Source of the DNA: a virus
DNA: 64,000 nt
IMG/VR virus record: IMGVR_UViG_3300021963_007890
Span: 54,418-118,417 of that record
Reading direction: 5' to 3' (one strand)
The notes beneath the pieces are model-generated. The model was given only the letters and a program-made list of their open reading frames with translations. It did no database searches and was not told the DNA's origin. Shown here piece by piece: positions 35,078 to 43,619 of this stretch. The translations under genes were made by a program, and so were the position numbers. Each line of letters begins with the position of its first letter. Within the stretch, counting starts at the first letter, position 1.

Positions 35078-35449
35078 ATGGCACATTTTGCTAAGTTAGA
35101 CGAAAACAACATAGTATTATTAGTATGTACGGTTAATAATAATGTAATACTTGATGAACAAGGTATTGAAAGAGAATCTAAAGGAATTGACTTTTTAACC
35201 GGATGGTCTGGTGGGCACCGTAATTGGAAACAAACTAGTTATAATTGCTCTTTTAGAAAAAACTATGCCGGTATCGGTGATAGATATGATCCTGTTTTAG
35301 ATGCTTTTATCTCACCCTCACCTTACCCTAGTTGGAACCTAAATACACAAACTTGTAGATATGAACCTCCTGTTCCGTTTCCGAGTATTCATGAAAATAA
35401 ACGATGGGGTTGGGACGAAAATATTCAAAACTGGATTGAAATACCTTAA
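35078..35449 (+). CDS. T4-like fibre-associated small protein
   Basis: This 123-residue protein contains KQTSYNCSFRKNYAGIGDRY, PSPYPSWNLN and a C-terminal WDENIQNWIEI. This is a widespread family beside cyanophage and pelagiphage tail-fibre genes. The role is presumed structural. Confidence 0.7.
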   Translation: MAHFAKLDENNIVLLVCTVNNNVILDEQGIERESKGIDFLTGWSGGHRNWKQTSYNCSFRKNYAGIGDRYDPVLDAFISPSPYPSWNLNTQTCRYEPPVPFPSIHENKRWGWDENIQNWIEIP

Positions 35450-35483
35450 TTCTATATAGAAAAATTAAACACAGGGAGACGCA

Positions 35484-36116
35484 ATGTTAGAAACTTGCTG
35501 CGATGTTTTAGCAGAAGCATATCACCGTAATTGGATTACCAGTAGAGACGGTAATCTCAGTATTAGATACCACGATCGTAATCATTTTTATATAACACCA
35601 AGTGGTGTGCGCAAACAAAAACTACAATACGATATGTTTAAAAAGATACGTATTGCTAATAAGGGTACGACAGAATATCCTGAAGTCATAGAACAAGATG
35701 ATATCAGTGGTAATTTACAGCCCAGTGGAGAACTGCCATTACATTGGGGACTTCAGAGACAAATGGGACAGCACTCAGAAGATATTCGTGTGGTAGTTCA
35801 TCTTCACCCAACATACACCATAGCGGCCATGCACCGTGGCATAATCCTACAAGACCTAGTGAAAGACTTTCCTGAACTTAGTCGTTATACTAAAGTAGCA
35901 CCTAATGTAGGTGATGTTGCTCCGATCAGCCAAGAACTAGCAGATGAATGCCACCGCGCCCTAGAGCTAGATAAGTTTGGCAATATTGCCTATGACATAG
36001 TAGGCATAAAAGGACATGGAGTAGTGGCCATAGATACCACACCCTGGCGAGCCTTTGAGCATATAGAGAGATTAGAGCACATTTGCCAAATAGTCTTGGC
36101 CAGCGGTGTAAAATAG
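35484..36116 (+). CDS. Class II aldolase/adducin family enzyme
   Basis: This 210-residue protein has PSGE (Glu83), VHLHPTYT (His106, His108) and GIKGHGVVA (His near 176), the zinc and catalytic residues of class II aldolases such as FucA/AraD/MtnB. The substrate is unknown. It is an unusual metabolic gene next to adhesins. Confidence 0.75.
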   Translation: MLETCCDVLAEAYHRNWITSRDGNLSIRYHDRNHFYITPSGVRKQKLQYDMFKKIRIANKGTTEYPEVIEQDDISGNLQPSGELPLHWGLQRQMGQHSEDIRVVVHLHPTYTIAAMHRGIILQDLVKDFPELSRYTKVAPNVGDVAPISQELADECHRALELDKFGNIAYDIVGIKGHGVVAIDTTPWRAFEHIERLEHICQIVLASGVK

Positions 36117-36145
36117 TGTATAATCCTTGTATAGGACAATAAATA
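36096..36145 (+). promoter_or_regulatory. Sigma-70 plus late promoter before cytochrome gene
   Basis: TTGGCC, a 17-base spacer and TATAAT (36119-36124) are followed by AATAAATA (36138-36145). The cytochrome gene at 36173 may be expressed both early and late. Confidence 0.55.
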
Positions 36146-36172
36146 TCACACCTAACACATATAGAGGATTTT

Positions 36173-36469
36173 ATGAAACAACTAGCAATTCTAGCATTAT
36201 CAGCCCTACCATTTACAGCACAGGCAGACGAGGCTCTACTTAAAAAGTATAACTGCACTGCCTGTCATCAAAACGCTGCCAAACTAGTAGGACCAGCATA
36301 TAAGGATGTAGCAGCAAAATACACAGGCCAGAATATGACCGATAAACTAGCGGCCAAGATCAAGGCAGGTGGTGCTGGTGTATGGGGACAAGTTCCTATG
36401 CCCCCTCATCCACAGATTCCGGACGCTGATCTTAAGAAAATGGCCGCATATATTCTAACCATTAAGTAA
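36173..36469 (+). CDS. Class I cytochrome c (c551/c552-like)
   Basis: This 98-residue protein has a signal peptide (cleaved near AQA). It also has the heme attachment motif CTACH (Cys28, Cys31, His32) and an axial Met in VWGQVPMPPHP (Met76). It would be a periplasmic electron carrier requiring host heme maturation. Cytochromes are rare in phages; it may bypass or support host respiration. Confidence 0.88.
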   Translation: MKQLAILALSALPFTAQADEALLKKYNCTACHQNAAKLVGPAYKDVAAKYTGQNMTDKLAAKIKAGGAGVWGQVPMPPHPQIPDADLKKMAAYILTIK

Positions 36470-36474
36470 CAGAT

Positions 36475-36633
36475 ATGAAATACGCCATCGCTACATTTGT
36501 AGCCTTTATCTTGCCCGTTTTAATTGGTCTTGGTCTATACGCCATCAAGGATCAACACTACGGTGTAACTAACATATGTAATGAACAATTTTACCCAGAT
36601 CTCTGCGGTAAAAAGACTGACAAAGAATCTTAA
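36475..36633 (+). CDS. 52-aa membrane/secreted protein
   Basis: MKYAIATFVAFILPVLIGLG is a hydrophobic N-terminus, followed by a short periplasmic part with two Cys (NICNEQFYPDLCGKK). It starts 5 bases after the cytochrome stop, so it is probably co-transcribed. The Cys pair is notable beside a cytochrome. Confidence 0.5.
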   Translation: MKYAIATFVAFILPVLIGLGLYAIKDQHYGVTNICNEQFYPDLCGKKTDKES

Positions 36634-36656
36634 TTTTTTAACAGGAGACACAGACC

Positions 36657-37031
36657 ATGTTCGGACTTATTAAATTTCTCATTTCTCTATATCGTGCTTT
36701 CGTAGCACTACTTGATCCCAATCGTAATGCGCTCAAAGATGCACCCCCTCAAATTAAGTATATCACCAGCGTATTTTTAGCGACATTTTGGGCATTAGCA
36801 TTCAATCTATATACAGGAGAACTTTGGTATCTTGGGTATAACATCATTGGACACTTTGCTATAGTGAGTATGGCATTTGTCACTTGGTTGGTATTCCGTC
36901 ATTTCCGTAAGACCTATACAAATAGATCGGAGTACGATCTACTACGTGATCCTAACCGCTTGCCCAAGTGTTATGAACTGACCGATGAAGAGAGACTACA
37001 GGCCGCACAGAAAGCAAGTTTTCAAAATTAA
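36657..37031 (+). CDS. Two-TM membrane protein
   Basis: This 124-residue protein has TM helices at about residues 36-54 and 62-82 and a basic tail with DPNRLPKCYELTDEER. It follows an ACAGGAGACACAGACC site and the cytochrome cluster. Its function is unknown. Confidence 0.6.
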   Translation: MFGLIKFLISLYRAFVALLDPNRNALKDAPPQIKYITSVFLATFWALAFNLYTGELWYLGYNIIGHFAIVSMAFVTWLVFRHFRKTYTNRSEYDLLRDPNRLPKCYELTDEERLQAAQKASFQN

Positions 37032-37040
37032 ACCAAATCC

Positions 37041-37110
37041 CTGTATCTCGGCATTAAATATTCCATATTATGGCAACTATAAAGGCACAACATGGAATCA
37101 AGATACAGGG
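37041..37110 (+). promoter_or_regulatory. Inverted repeat around the polymerase start
   Basis: TCCCTGTATCT (37040-37050) is perfectly complementary to AGATACAGGGA (37101-37111). The loop holds ATTAAATA (37055-37062) and the start codon at 37092. An RNA stem here would enclose or occlude the initiation site. Confidence 0.55.
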
Positions 37111-38756
37111 AACTAGAACACCTCATCACTAAATTTACCAGGCAAATACCCGATACTGAAGAATATAACACAAGACTAGCAGAAGAATTAGAACTCATAG
37201 CACAACTAGGTTTTGCCAAACACTTTCTAAGAGTTAGAGAAATATTGGATCTAACTCGTGACATTCCACACATAACCAGAGGTTCAGCAGGCTCAAGCCT
37301 GATCTGTTATCTAATGGCTATATCAGATGTAGATCCTGTTAAGGAACGCATACCTTTAGCACGTTTTATGAATCCTAAACGTGATGACTTACCTGACATA
37401 GACTTAGACTTTCCTCACTGGCAACAGGAAACTGTGATGAACAGGATATACAAAAGATGGCCAGGACAATCTGCCCGTGTGTCAAACTATGTAACCTATA
37501 AAGAAAAATCTGCCATACGAGAAGCCGCTAAGAGATATGGTGCCAAGGGCAGACTACCTCGCAATATTGATCTCGATAAGGTTGTGCCCGAATTCGCCGA
37601 AGATGCCAAAAGGCTAGTTAAAAAACTACTAGGTAAGAAACGCTGTATATCTAAACACTGCGGTGGCATATTGATCTTTGATCGCTCAGTGCCTAAAAGC
37701 CTAATCAATGCTGAGAATCAAATTCTACTGGACAAATATGAAATTGAAGATCTTGAACACTTTAAGATAGATATCTTGGCTAATCGTGGGCTAAGTCAAC
37801 TATGGGAAATAGAACAGCGTTCATTGTCTGACTATCCCGAACATGATGAGGCTACCAGCGAACTATTGTGTCGTGGTGATATACTGGGTGTAACACAGGG
37901 TGAAAGCCCTGCTATGAAGCGTCTGTTTCGTGCTATTCGTCCTAAGAGCAAGAGTGACTGCACCTTGGCCACAGCACTGATTCGTCCAGTGGCTACACAA
38001 GGTCGTCGTAAGGCCAGTTTCTTTCAAGACTGGTCAAAGGATGGATTTCAAGATACCATAGTGTTCGAAGATGATGCCATAGAACTTATATCAGAGATTC
38101 TAGGCTGTGATACGTATACCGCAGACATGTGGCGTCGTGCTTTTGCCAAAAAGAACGAAGAAAAGATGTTCGAATTCCTACAACTAGTGGGCGATCATCC
38201 ACGTAAGGACGATGTGTTTATGGCGCTGAAAGAACTCAGCCACTTTGGTCTGTGTCGTGCTCATGCCATAAACTTAGGAAGGTTGATCTGGGCCTTGGCA
38301 TACCAAAAGGCTCATAACCCCGAAGCATTCTGGCGTGCTGCCCTCAAACACTGTCAAGGCTCATATGCTCGTTGGGTCTATTGGCAAGAAGCAAAGTTAG
38401 CGGGTGCTGTGCCTTCCATAGGCCAGGGTGGTGAAATTGAGGATCTAATGAAAATGGGTCGTTGGCGTTCAAAGAGTTTTATACCTGTGTGCCAGGAAAT
38501 TCGCAAGCCAGGGCAGGTAGAGTTCTGTGGATTGGTAGCAAACTATCGTGTGTTCAAATCTAAGCCTAAAGAGTATATAACATTTGTCACACTGGGCACA
38601 GGCAATGGTCGTTACTTGGATGTGGTTCTACCTCATGCTGTGAGCCTACATGATCATCCTATTATCTGGGGCACGGGCAAATTGGGGTATAAAAATAACA
38701 CAGAATATGTTACAGTATACAAGCATAAAAGAATCAAACTACAAGAATTAGTATGA
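37092..38756 (+). CDS. DNA polymerase III alpha-like core lacking the PHP domain
   Basis: This 554-residue protein aligns with DnaE from just after the PHP domain: YNTRLAEELELIAQLGF, then TRGSAGSSLICYLMAI, LPDIDLDFPHW (Asp104 and Asp106 catalytic), HCGGILIF, FKIDILANRGL (third Asp, 227), and a helical FGLCRAHAINLGRLIWALAYQKAH thumb/HhH segment. DnaE is about 1160 residues. Here the PHP exonuclease domain and much of the C-terminal clamp/tau region are missing, but the catalytic triad is intact. It overlaps the next gene by ATGA. Confidence 0.85.
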   Translation: MESRYRELEHLITKFTRQIPDTEEYNTRLAEELELIAQLGFAKHFLRVREILDLTRDIPHITRGSAGSSLICYLMAISDVDPVKERIPLARFMNPKRDDLPDIDLDFPHWQQETVMNRIYKRWPGQSARVSNYVTYKEKSAIREAAKRYGAKGRLPRNIDLDKVVPEFAEDAKRLVKKLLGKKRCISKHCGGILIFDRSVPKSLINAENQILLDKYEIEDLEHFKIDILANRGLSQLWEIEQRSLSDYPEHDEATSELLCRGDILGVTQGESPAMKRLFRAIRPKSKSDCTLATALIRPVATQGRRKASFFQDWSKDGFQDTIVFEDDAIELISEILGCDTYTADMWRRAFAKKNEEKMFEFLQLVGDHPRKDDVFMALKELSHFGLCRAHAINLGRLIWALAYQKAHNPEAFWRAALKHCQGSYARWVYWQEAKLAGAVPSIGQGGEIEDLMKMGRWRSKSFIPVCQEIRKPGQVEFCGLVANYRVFKSKPKEYITFVTLGTGNGRYLDVVLPHAVSLHDHPIIWGTGKLGYKNNTEYVTVYKHKRIKLQELV

Positions 38757-39040
38757 GATCACGACTACAAATATACACAGGTAAAGATGTCAAAGACCCC
38801 GCTTACATAGTGGGAGAACGTGCCGCATTGAAAGAACTAGCACAGGCTCTAATACAGGCAGCAGACAGCCCCGCAGGTTTTCAAACGGTGAACCTATACA
38901 AGGGCAACGGACACGACTATGAAATCTTTGTTACTAAAAACGTCAAAGAAGCAGAATGGCAGGACATGCCACAACAACCTGATAAACTGGACTTTATATC
39001 CGAGTACGATAGTTTGAAGAAAAGTCTTCAGAAACTGTAA
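38753..39040 (+). CDS. Hypothetical 95-aa protein coupled to polymerase
   Basis: Its ATG overlaps the polymerase stop. This soluble alpha/beta protein contains YIVGERAALKELAQALIQA and YEIFVTKNVKEAEW. Small proteins of this kind occur in immunity-type and phage contexts, but no function can be given. Its TAA lies inside a Pho-box-like repeat. Confidence 0.5.
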   Translation: MRSRLQIYTGKDVKDPAYIVGERAALKELAQALIQAADSPAGFQTVNLYKGNGHDYEIFVTKNVKEAEWQDMPQQPDKLDFISEYDSLKKSLQKL

Positions 39041-39084
39041 TAATTCTGTAATTATTATATGCTAATATAAATGTAAATATTAGC
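39035..39084 (+). promoter_or_regulatory. Pho-box-like promoter before phoX
   Basis: CTGTAAT-AATT-CTGTAAT (39035-39052) is a direct repeat with the 7-4-7 spacing of PhoB boxes, followed 10 bases later by TAATAT (39063-39068) as a possible -10. GCTAATA/TATTAGC (39061-39084) is an overlapping inverted repeat. Control by the host PhoB is inferred. Confidence 0.6.
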
Positions 39085-39111
39085 AACAATCATTTACATA
39101 GGAGAAAGCAG

Positions 39112-41325
39112 ATGATTACAGAGACTGAGAATACGTCTAACAATTCACATATCAGTGATGTGATTAAAGAGATGTTAGGCAACCCAAATCGCCGAAGTTT
39201 CCTAAAAGGAAGTTCGGCTTTTTTAACGGCGGCAACAGGTGCCACATTGGCAGGTTGTGCCAGTGGTGACGATGATTTTTTTACTCGTCCTACGGCCTTA
39301 ACTTTTGAAGCAGTTCCTAAGAACACTTTAGATAAGGTCACACTACCCCCAGGTTATCAATTCACAGTGCTACACGGCACTGGTGATAGACTAGTAAGTA
39401 GTATTCCTGCTTATTCAAACAAAGGTACAGAAACCGATGACTGGAGCCAGCGAGTAGGCGATCATCACGATGGTATTGAATTATTTCACTTAGACAGTGC
39501 TGGCAAATATACTAAAAATATGACTGATCGTGCTCTACTATGTATGAACCATGAAAGTTCAGCAGACGCACATTTCTTTCATCCTAACGGACAGACCAGT
39601 AATGGCGTCAGTGGAAAGAAATATGATCAATTCGGTCAATGGGACCTAGGCACACGCCCAGGATTAGAAGCACTTAAAGAAATCAATCATCACGGTGTTA
39701 GTATTGTAGAGATCAACCGAGGCAGCACTGGCTGGACCTACAAGTTAGATAGTGCCTTCAATCGTAGAATAAACCCACAAACTGTTTGTCGTGTGGCAGG
39801 ACCAGCAGCAGAGTTAGCCAATATTAAAGCATTATTAGCAACTAAGTTTGATACCACTGGTGCTACTGCTCGTGGAACCCTAAACAACTGCGGCACAGGA
39901 TATACTCCTTGGGGCACATTCTTAACCTGTGAAGAAAACTGGGCTACCTATTTTGCCATGCCCAAAGGAAGTCAAGCACCAGACGCTCGTATGACACAGA
40001 CCAGAGCAAGATATGGTGTTCGTAACTCAGCAACTGCTGCCACTGCTACAACAGCAAACACACAGGGATGGCATACTGTAACCGATCAACCAGATACAGC
40101 ATTTAGATTTAGTCGTTGGGATGTCAGCATCAAAGGTGCTACAGAGCGTGACGACTTCCGTAACGAACCACAGACCTTCGGATATATTGTTGAGATTGAT
40201 CCTACCCAGCCAAACAGTCAACCTGTTAAACGAGTGGCCATGGGAAGGACCGCTCACGAGGCCTGTGTGTTCGGCAAATTGGAAGCAGGCAAGCCAGTGA
40301 CATTTTATATGGGTTGTGACAGTCGCAATGAGTACATTTACAAATGGGTAAGTACAAAAACTTGGGATCCTGCTGATTTCGGTGGCGGCACTGCTGCTGG
40401 CGACAAGTATCTCAATGATGGTAAATTGTATGTGGCCAAGTTTGCTGCTGATGGCACAGGTATGTGGTTAGAACTCTCAATCACTAATCCTGCTATTGCT
40501 AACTATGCTACATTTAAGTTTAACAATCAAGCAGAAATTTATGTGTTCACAAGATTGGCGGCTGATGCTGTAGGTGCTACAAAAATGGATCGTCCTGAGT
40601 GGGGTGCTGTGAATCCTGCCAATGGCGAGATTTATTTCGCACTGACAAATAATAGTGCGGCAAATCGTACCCCAAATACCACTGACGCAGCCAACCCAAG
40701 AAGTTATGCTGATCCAGATGGAAAAATGGGTTCAGGCAATCCTAACGGACATATTATTCGTTTTAAGGAAAGTTCAACAGGACTAACATTCCAGTTTGAT
40801 ATTTTCTTATTCGGTTCTGAAGAAGATAACGCTGCCAGTAACATCAGTAAACTTACTGCTAAAAACTCATTCAGTAGCCCAGATGGTTTATGGTTCAGCA
40901 AGGCCACTGGTCTATGCTGGATTCAAACCGATGACGGTGCTTACACAGATGAAGTTCATTGTATGCTATTGGTTGCAATTCCAGGACAAGTTGGTGATGG
41001 TAAGGCTGTAACAATTACCAATACCCTAAGTGGTGCTACTAAAGATCAGGCAACATTTGTCGGTGCCGAATTAGGTGAAACAAAGTTGCGTAGATTCTTA
41101 ACAGGTCCAGCAGGTTGTGAAATAACCGGTATTGCTGAATCCGCAGATGGTAGAACTATATTTGTCAATGTTCAACATCCTGGCGAAAATACCACAGCAG
41201 CATTTTGGACAGGCACAGCACCTGAAAGCCAATGGCCTGGTAACGCAGGTTATGGTGTAACAGGTCGTCCTCGTTCTGCTACCTTGGTAATCACAAAGGT
41301 TGACGGCGGACTAATAGGTGTATAA
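39112..41325 (+). CDS. phoX: PhoX-type alkaline phosphatase
   Basis: This 737-residue DUF839/PhoX protein hydrolyses phosphate esters using calcium and iron. It has a Tat signal (NRRSFLKG, residues 26-33) and a lipobox-like LAGC at 46-49. The mature beta-propeller contains LLCMNHESSADAHFF, NCGTGYTPWGTFLTCEENW, and GRTAHEACVF. The length fits the family. It leads a phosphate block behind a Pho-box-like element and reads toward pstS. Confidence 0.9.
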   Translation: MITETENTSNNSHISDVIKEMLGNPNRRSFLKGSSAFLTAATGATLAGCASGDDDFFTRPTALTFEAVPKNTLDKVTLPPGYQFTVLHGTGDRLVSSIPAYSNKGTETDDWSQRVGDHHDGIELFHLDSAGKYTKNMTDRALLCMNHESSADAHFFHPNGQTSNGVSGKKYDQFGQWDLGTRPGLEALKEINHHGVSIVEINRGSTGWTYKLDSAFNRRINPQTVCRVAGPAAELANIKALLATKFDTTGATARGTLNNCGTGYTPWGTFLTCEENWATYFAMPKGSQAPDARMTQTRARYGVRNSATAATATTANTQGWHTVTDQPDTAFRFSRWDVSIKGATERDDFRNEPQTFGYIVEIDPTQPNSQPVKRVAMGRTAHEACVFGKLEAGKPVTFYMGCDSRNEYIYKWVSTKTWDPADFGGGTAAGDKYLNDGKLYVAKFAADGTGMWLELSITNPAIANYATFKFNNQAEIYVFTRLAADAVGATKMDRPEWGAVNPANGEIYFALTNNSAANRTPNTTDAANPRSYADPDGKMGSGNPNGHIIRFKESSTGLTFQFDIFLFGSEEDNAASNISKLTAKNSFSSPDGLWFSKATGLCWIQTDDGAYTDEVHCMLLVAIPGQVGDGKAVTITNTLSGATKDQATFVGAELGETKLRRFLTGPAGCEITGIAESADGRTIFVNVQHPGENTTAAFWTGTAPESQWPGNAGYGVTGRPRSATLVITKVDGGLIGV

Positions 41326-41329
41326 AATA

Positions 41330-41351
41330 GTAGGGGACTCTGGTCCCCTAC
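41330..41351 (+). terminator. Strong hairpin between phoX and pstS
   Basis: GTAGGGGAC/GTCCCCTAC forms a 9-bp stem but is not followed by a U-tract. It may attenuate read-through or stabilise the upstream mRNA within an operon. Confidence 0.5.
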
Positions 41352-41375
41352 TCTAACACACATAAGGAAAATTTA

Positions 41376-42383
41376 ATGAAACGACTAATCGCAGCCGTTG
41401 CGACTGCTCTATTCGCAACGATCACACAAGCAGCGGAAATCACAGGGGCCGGTGCTACATTTCCCTATCCTATCTACGCCAAATGGGCCGAAGCATATAA
41501 TAAGGCCACTGGTAATACACTAAACTATCAAAGTATTGGCAGTTCAGGTGGTATCCGTCAAATCAATAATAAGACAGTCTCATTCGGTGCTACAGACGCA
41601 CCAGTAAAAGGAGAAGACCTTGAAAAACTTGGACAAGTTCAATTCCCTGCTATCATTGGTGGCACGGTGCCTGTGGTTAATCTTGAAGGGTTTAAGCCAG
41701 GTGAACTTCGCATCACAGGACCTGTGCTTGCCGAAGTGTTTATGGGCGACATCACTAAGTGGAACGACCCCAAACTACAAGCACTAAATCCAGGTAAAAA
41801 ACTACCCGACCAAAATATCACAGTGGTTCATCGTGCTGATGGCTCGGGAACAACATTTAACTGGACTGATTATTTGACAGAAGTCAGTGCTGCGTGGAAG
41901 GACAGAGTAGGCAAGGGTGCTGCTGTAAAGTGGCCTGCTGCCAGTTCAGTTGGTGGCAAAGGCAATGAAGGTGTCGCCGCCAATGTGAATAGAGTAAAAG
42001 GTAGTATTGGTTATGTTGAATACGCCTATGTTAAAAAGAACAATATGAATTATATGTTGTTACAGAACCGAGCCGGCGTCTTTGTTGCCCCTGATGACAC
42101 AACTTTCGCAGCAGCCGCAGCGGGAGCAGATTGGTTCTCAGTTCCAGGAATGGGCCTGAGTATTGTAAATCAACCAGGCAAAGACACTTGGCCTGTTACC
42201 ACAGCAAGTTTTATCATAATGTATCGAGAACCTGCTGATAAAAAGGCCAGTCAAGAAGTAATCAAATTCTTTGATTGGGCATTTAAGAACGGTAAGAAAC
42301 TTAGTGAAGAACTTGACTATGTTCACTTACCTGATAAGTTACAGGCTGATATCAGAACAAGAGTTTGGTCACAGATAAAATGA
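41376..42383 (+). CDS. pstS: Phosphate-binding protein PstS
   Basis: This 335-residue protein has a signal peptide (MKRLIAAVATALFATITQA) and the PstS phosphate pocket: GAGATFPYPIYAKW, SIGSSGGIRQI, FGATDAPV and HRADGSGTTFNWTDYL. It is the periplasmic ligand-binding part of the Pst transporter, and would feed the host PstCAB. Cyanophages also carry pstS. It has no Pho box of its own and probably follows phoX. Confidence 0.95.
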   Translation: MKRLIAAVATALFATITQAAEITGAGATFPYPIYAKWAEAYNKATGNTLNYQSIGSSGGIRQINNKTVSFGATDAPVKGEDLEKLGQVQFPAIIGGTVPVVNLEGFKPGELRITGPVLAEVFMGDITKWNDPKLQALNPGKKLPDQNITVVHRADGSGTTFNWTDYLTEVSAAWKDRVGKGAAVKWPAASSVGGKGNEGVAANVNRVKGSIGYVEYAYVKKNNMNYMLLQNRAGVFVAPDDTTFAAAAAGADWFSVPGMGLSIVNQPGKDTWPVTTASFIIMYREPADKKASQEVIKFFDWAFKNGKKLSEELDYVHLPDKLQADIRTRVWSQIK

Positions 42384-42384
42384 T

Positions 42385-42402
42385 TGTAATAATTCTGTAA
42401 AA
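42385..42402 (+). promoter_or_regulatory. Pho-box-like repeat
   Basis: TTGTAAT-AATT-CTGTAAA has 7-4-7 spacing and shares the 16-base core TGTAATAATTCTGTAA with the repeat before phoX. It lies 75 bases upstream of the gene at 42477. Confidence 0.5.
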
Positions 42403-42476
42403 ATAAAATACGCATTTAATTGTAAATAAGGGAGGAAGGTCACACGCCTTCCTCTCATAGCATAAGGAGACACAAA

Positions 42477-42716
42477 ATGAAACTTGAGATGCGTGCCTGG
42501 GACTTAGATGTAAAGGTTGAGTTAGAAGATGATGAAAGTTTAGATCCTCTAGAAGTTTTTACTACTGTAAAAACATTGTTAGAAACTCTAGTAAAATATG
42601 AAAAAGTTAGCGTAAGTGTTCAACAAATTGTTGATCCAGAAGACGATAATGACGAAGATGATGAAGAAGACGATGAGCAACACGAAGAAGTTAATCATCT
42701 AAGTGTTGTAGCCTAA
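42477..42716 (+). CDS. Acidic 79-aa protein in phosphate block
   Basis: The C-terminal third is almost all Asp/Glu (DPEDDNDEDDEEDDEQHEE). The N-terminal half is a compact alpha/beta domain. It lies between Pho-box-like repeats and a terminator, so it is probably a separate transcript. The function is unknown; metal or cation binding is possible. Confidence 0.6.
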   Translation: MKLEMRAWDLDVKVELEDDESLDPLEVFTTVKTLLETLVKYEKVSVSVQQIVDPEDDNDEDDEEDDEQHEEVNHLSVVA

Positions 42717-42761
42717 CAAAACGACCGCAAGATAGAGTGGTGCTGGATGCTCGTAACCAGC

Positions 42762-42786
42762 AATAGGGCCTACAAGGCCCTATTTT
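42762..42786 (+). terminator. Intrinsic terminator
   Basis: AATAGGGCC/GGCCCTATT with a TACAA loop is followed by TTTT. It isolates the acidic gene from plcP. Confidence 0.8.
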
Positions 42787-42795
42787 TGTCTGATA

Positions 42796-42813
42796 GTTTA
42801 ATAATACTGTAAT
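42796..42813 (+). promoter_or_regulatory. Degenerate Pho-box-like repeat before plcP
   Basis: GTTTAAT-AATA-CTGTAAT has the 7-4-7 spacing with one degenerate half. It lies 33 bases before ATG 42846, with a late-type AGTAAATA (42833-42840) in between. Confidence 0.4.
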
Positions 42814-42845
42814 ATTTTTTTTGCGGTAACGCAGTAAATATTATT

Positions 42846-43619
42846 ATGGAATACCAAACCATATTCATATCAGACATACACCTTGGGTCAAAGGGTTGTA
42901 AAGCAGATGTGTTGAACAATTTTCTCAAGCACAATTCTGCTAAAAAATTATATCTTGTCGGTGACATTATAGATGGTTGGAAAATACAACAGAACAAATG
43001 GCGTTGGAATCAAAGTCATTCAAATGTAGTGCGTAGAATATTAGGACATGCTAAACGAGGCACTGAAGTAATCTATGTGGCAGGTAATCACGATGAGTTT
43101 CTTAGACCAATGATTCCCTATAATATCACACTTGGCCGTGTGTTGGTCTGTAATCAAGCAGAGCACATGGGTGTAGATGGTTGTAGATATTTGGTAACTC
43201 ACGGAGATCTATTTGATGGCATAGCAAGACTGACACCTTGGATCAGTTTTTTAGGGGACAAGGCCTATGACATTTTACTCATATTCAATACCGCCTTCAA
43301 TCGCTGGCGTCGTAGATTTGGATTCGGCTATTGGAGTCTTAGCCAATATCTTAAACAACGTGTCAAACGGGCTGTGGATTTTGTTTTTCATTTTGAGCGT
43401 AATCTCAGTGACTATTGCCGTAAGCGTGGTTTTGACGGAGTCATCTGCGGACACATACACAAAGCAGAAATCAAAGAAATAAATGGTGTTGTATATATGA
43501 ATGATGGTGACTGGGTGGAATCATGTTCCGCCTTAGTTGAGCATTTAGATGGCCGTTGGGAGATCATCTACTGGACTCGAGACCGAGATGACCTGGATCT
43601 TATTCCTCATAGTGGTTAA
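42846..43619 (+). CDS. plcP: PlcP-type metallophosphatase (phospholipase C)
   Basis: This 257-residue protein has metallophosphoesterase motifs ISDIHLGSKGC (Asp10, His12), LVGDIIDGW (Asp40), AGNHDEF, VTHGDLFDG and ICGHIHKAEI, plus YWSLSQYLKQRVKRAV and MNDGDWVESCSALVEH. This layout matches the COG2908 proteins often annotated as LpxH-like. In alphaproteobacteria some are PlcP, which degrades phospholipids under phosphate starvation. The next large gene is an Agt-type glycosyltransferase, the usual plcP partner. LpxH remains the alternative. Confidence 0.8.
   Translation: MEYQTIFISDIHLGSKGCKADVLNNFLKHNSAKKLYLVGDIIDGWKIQQNKWRWNQSHSNVVRRILGHAKRGTEVIYVAGNHDEFLRPMIPYNITLGRVLVCNQAEHMGVDGCRYLVTHGDLFDGIARLTPWISFLGDKAYDILLIFNTAFNRWRRRFGFGYWSLSQYLKQRVKRAVDFVFHFERNLSDYCRKRGFDGVICGHIHKAEIKEINGVVYMNDGDWVESCSALVEHLDGRWEIIYWTRDRDDLDLIPHSG

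Noticed and set aside
42846-43619. Annotation as UDP-2,3-diacylglucosamine hydrolase (LpxH)
   Set aside because: The fold is shared, but the RGCN-like SKGC segment, the DGDWVESC tail and the adjacent Agt-like gene favour PlcP. It is kept as an alternative, not the main call.
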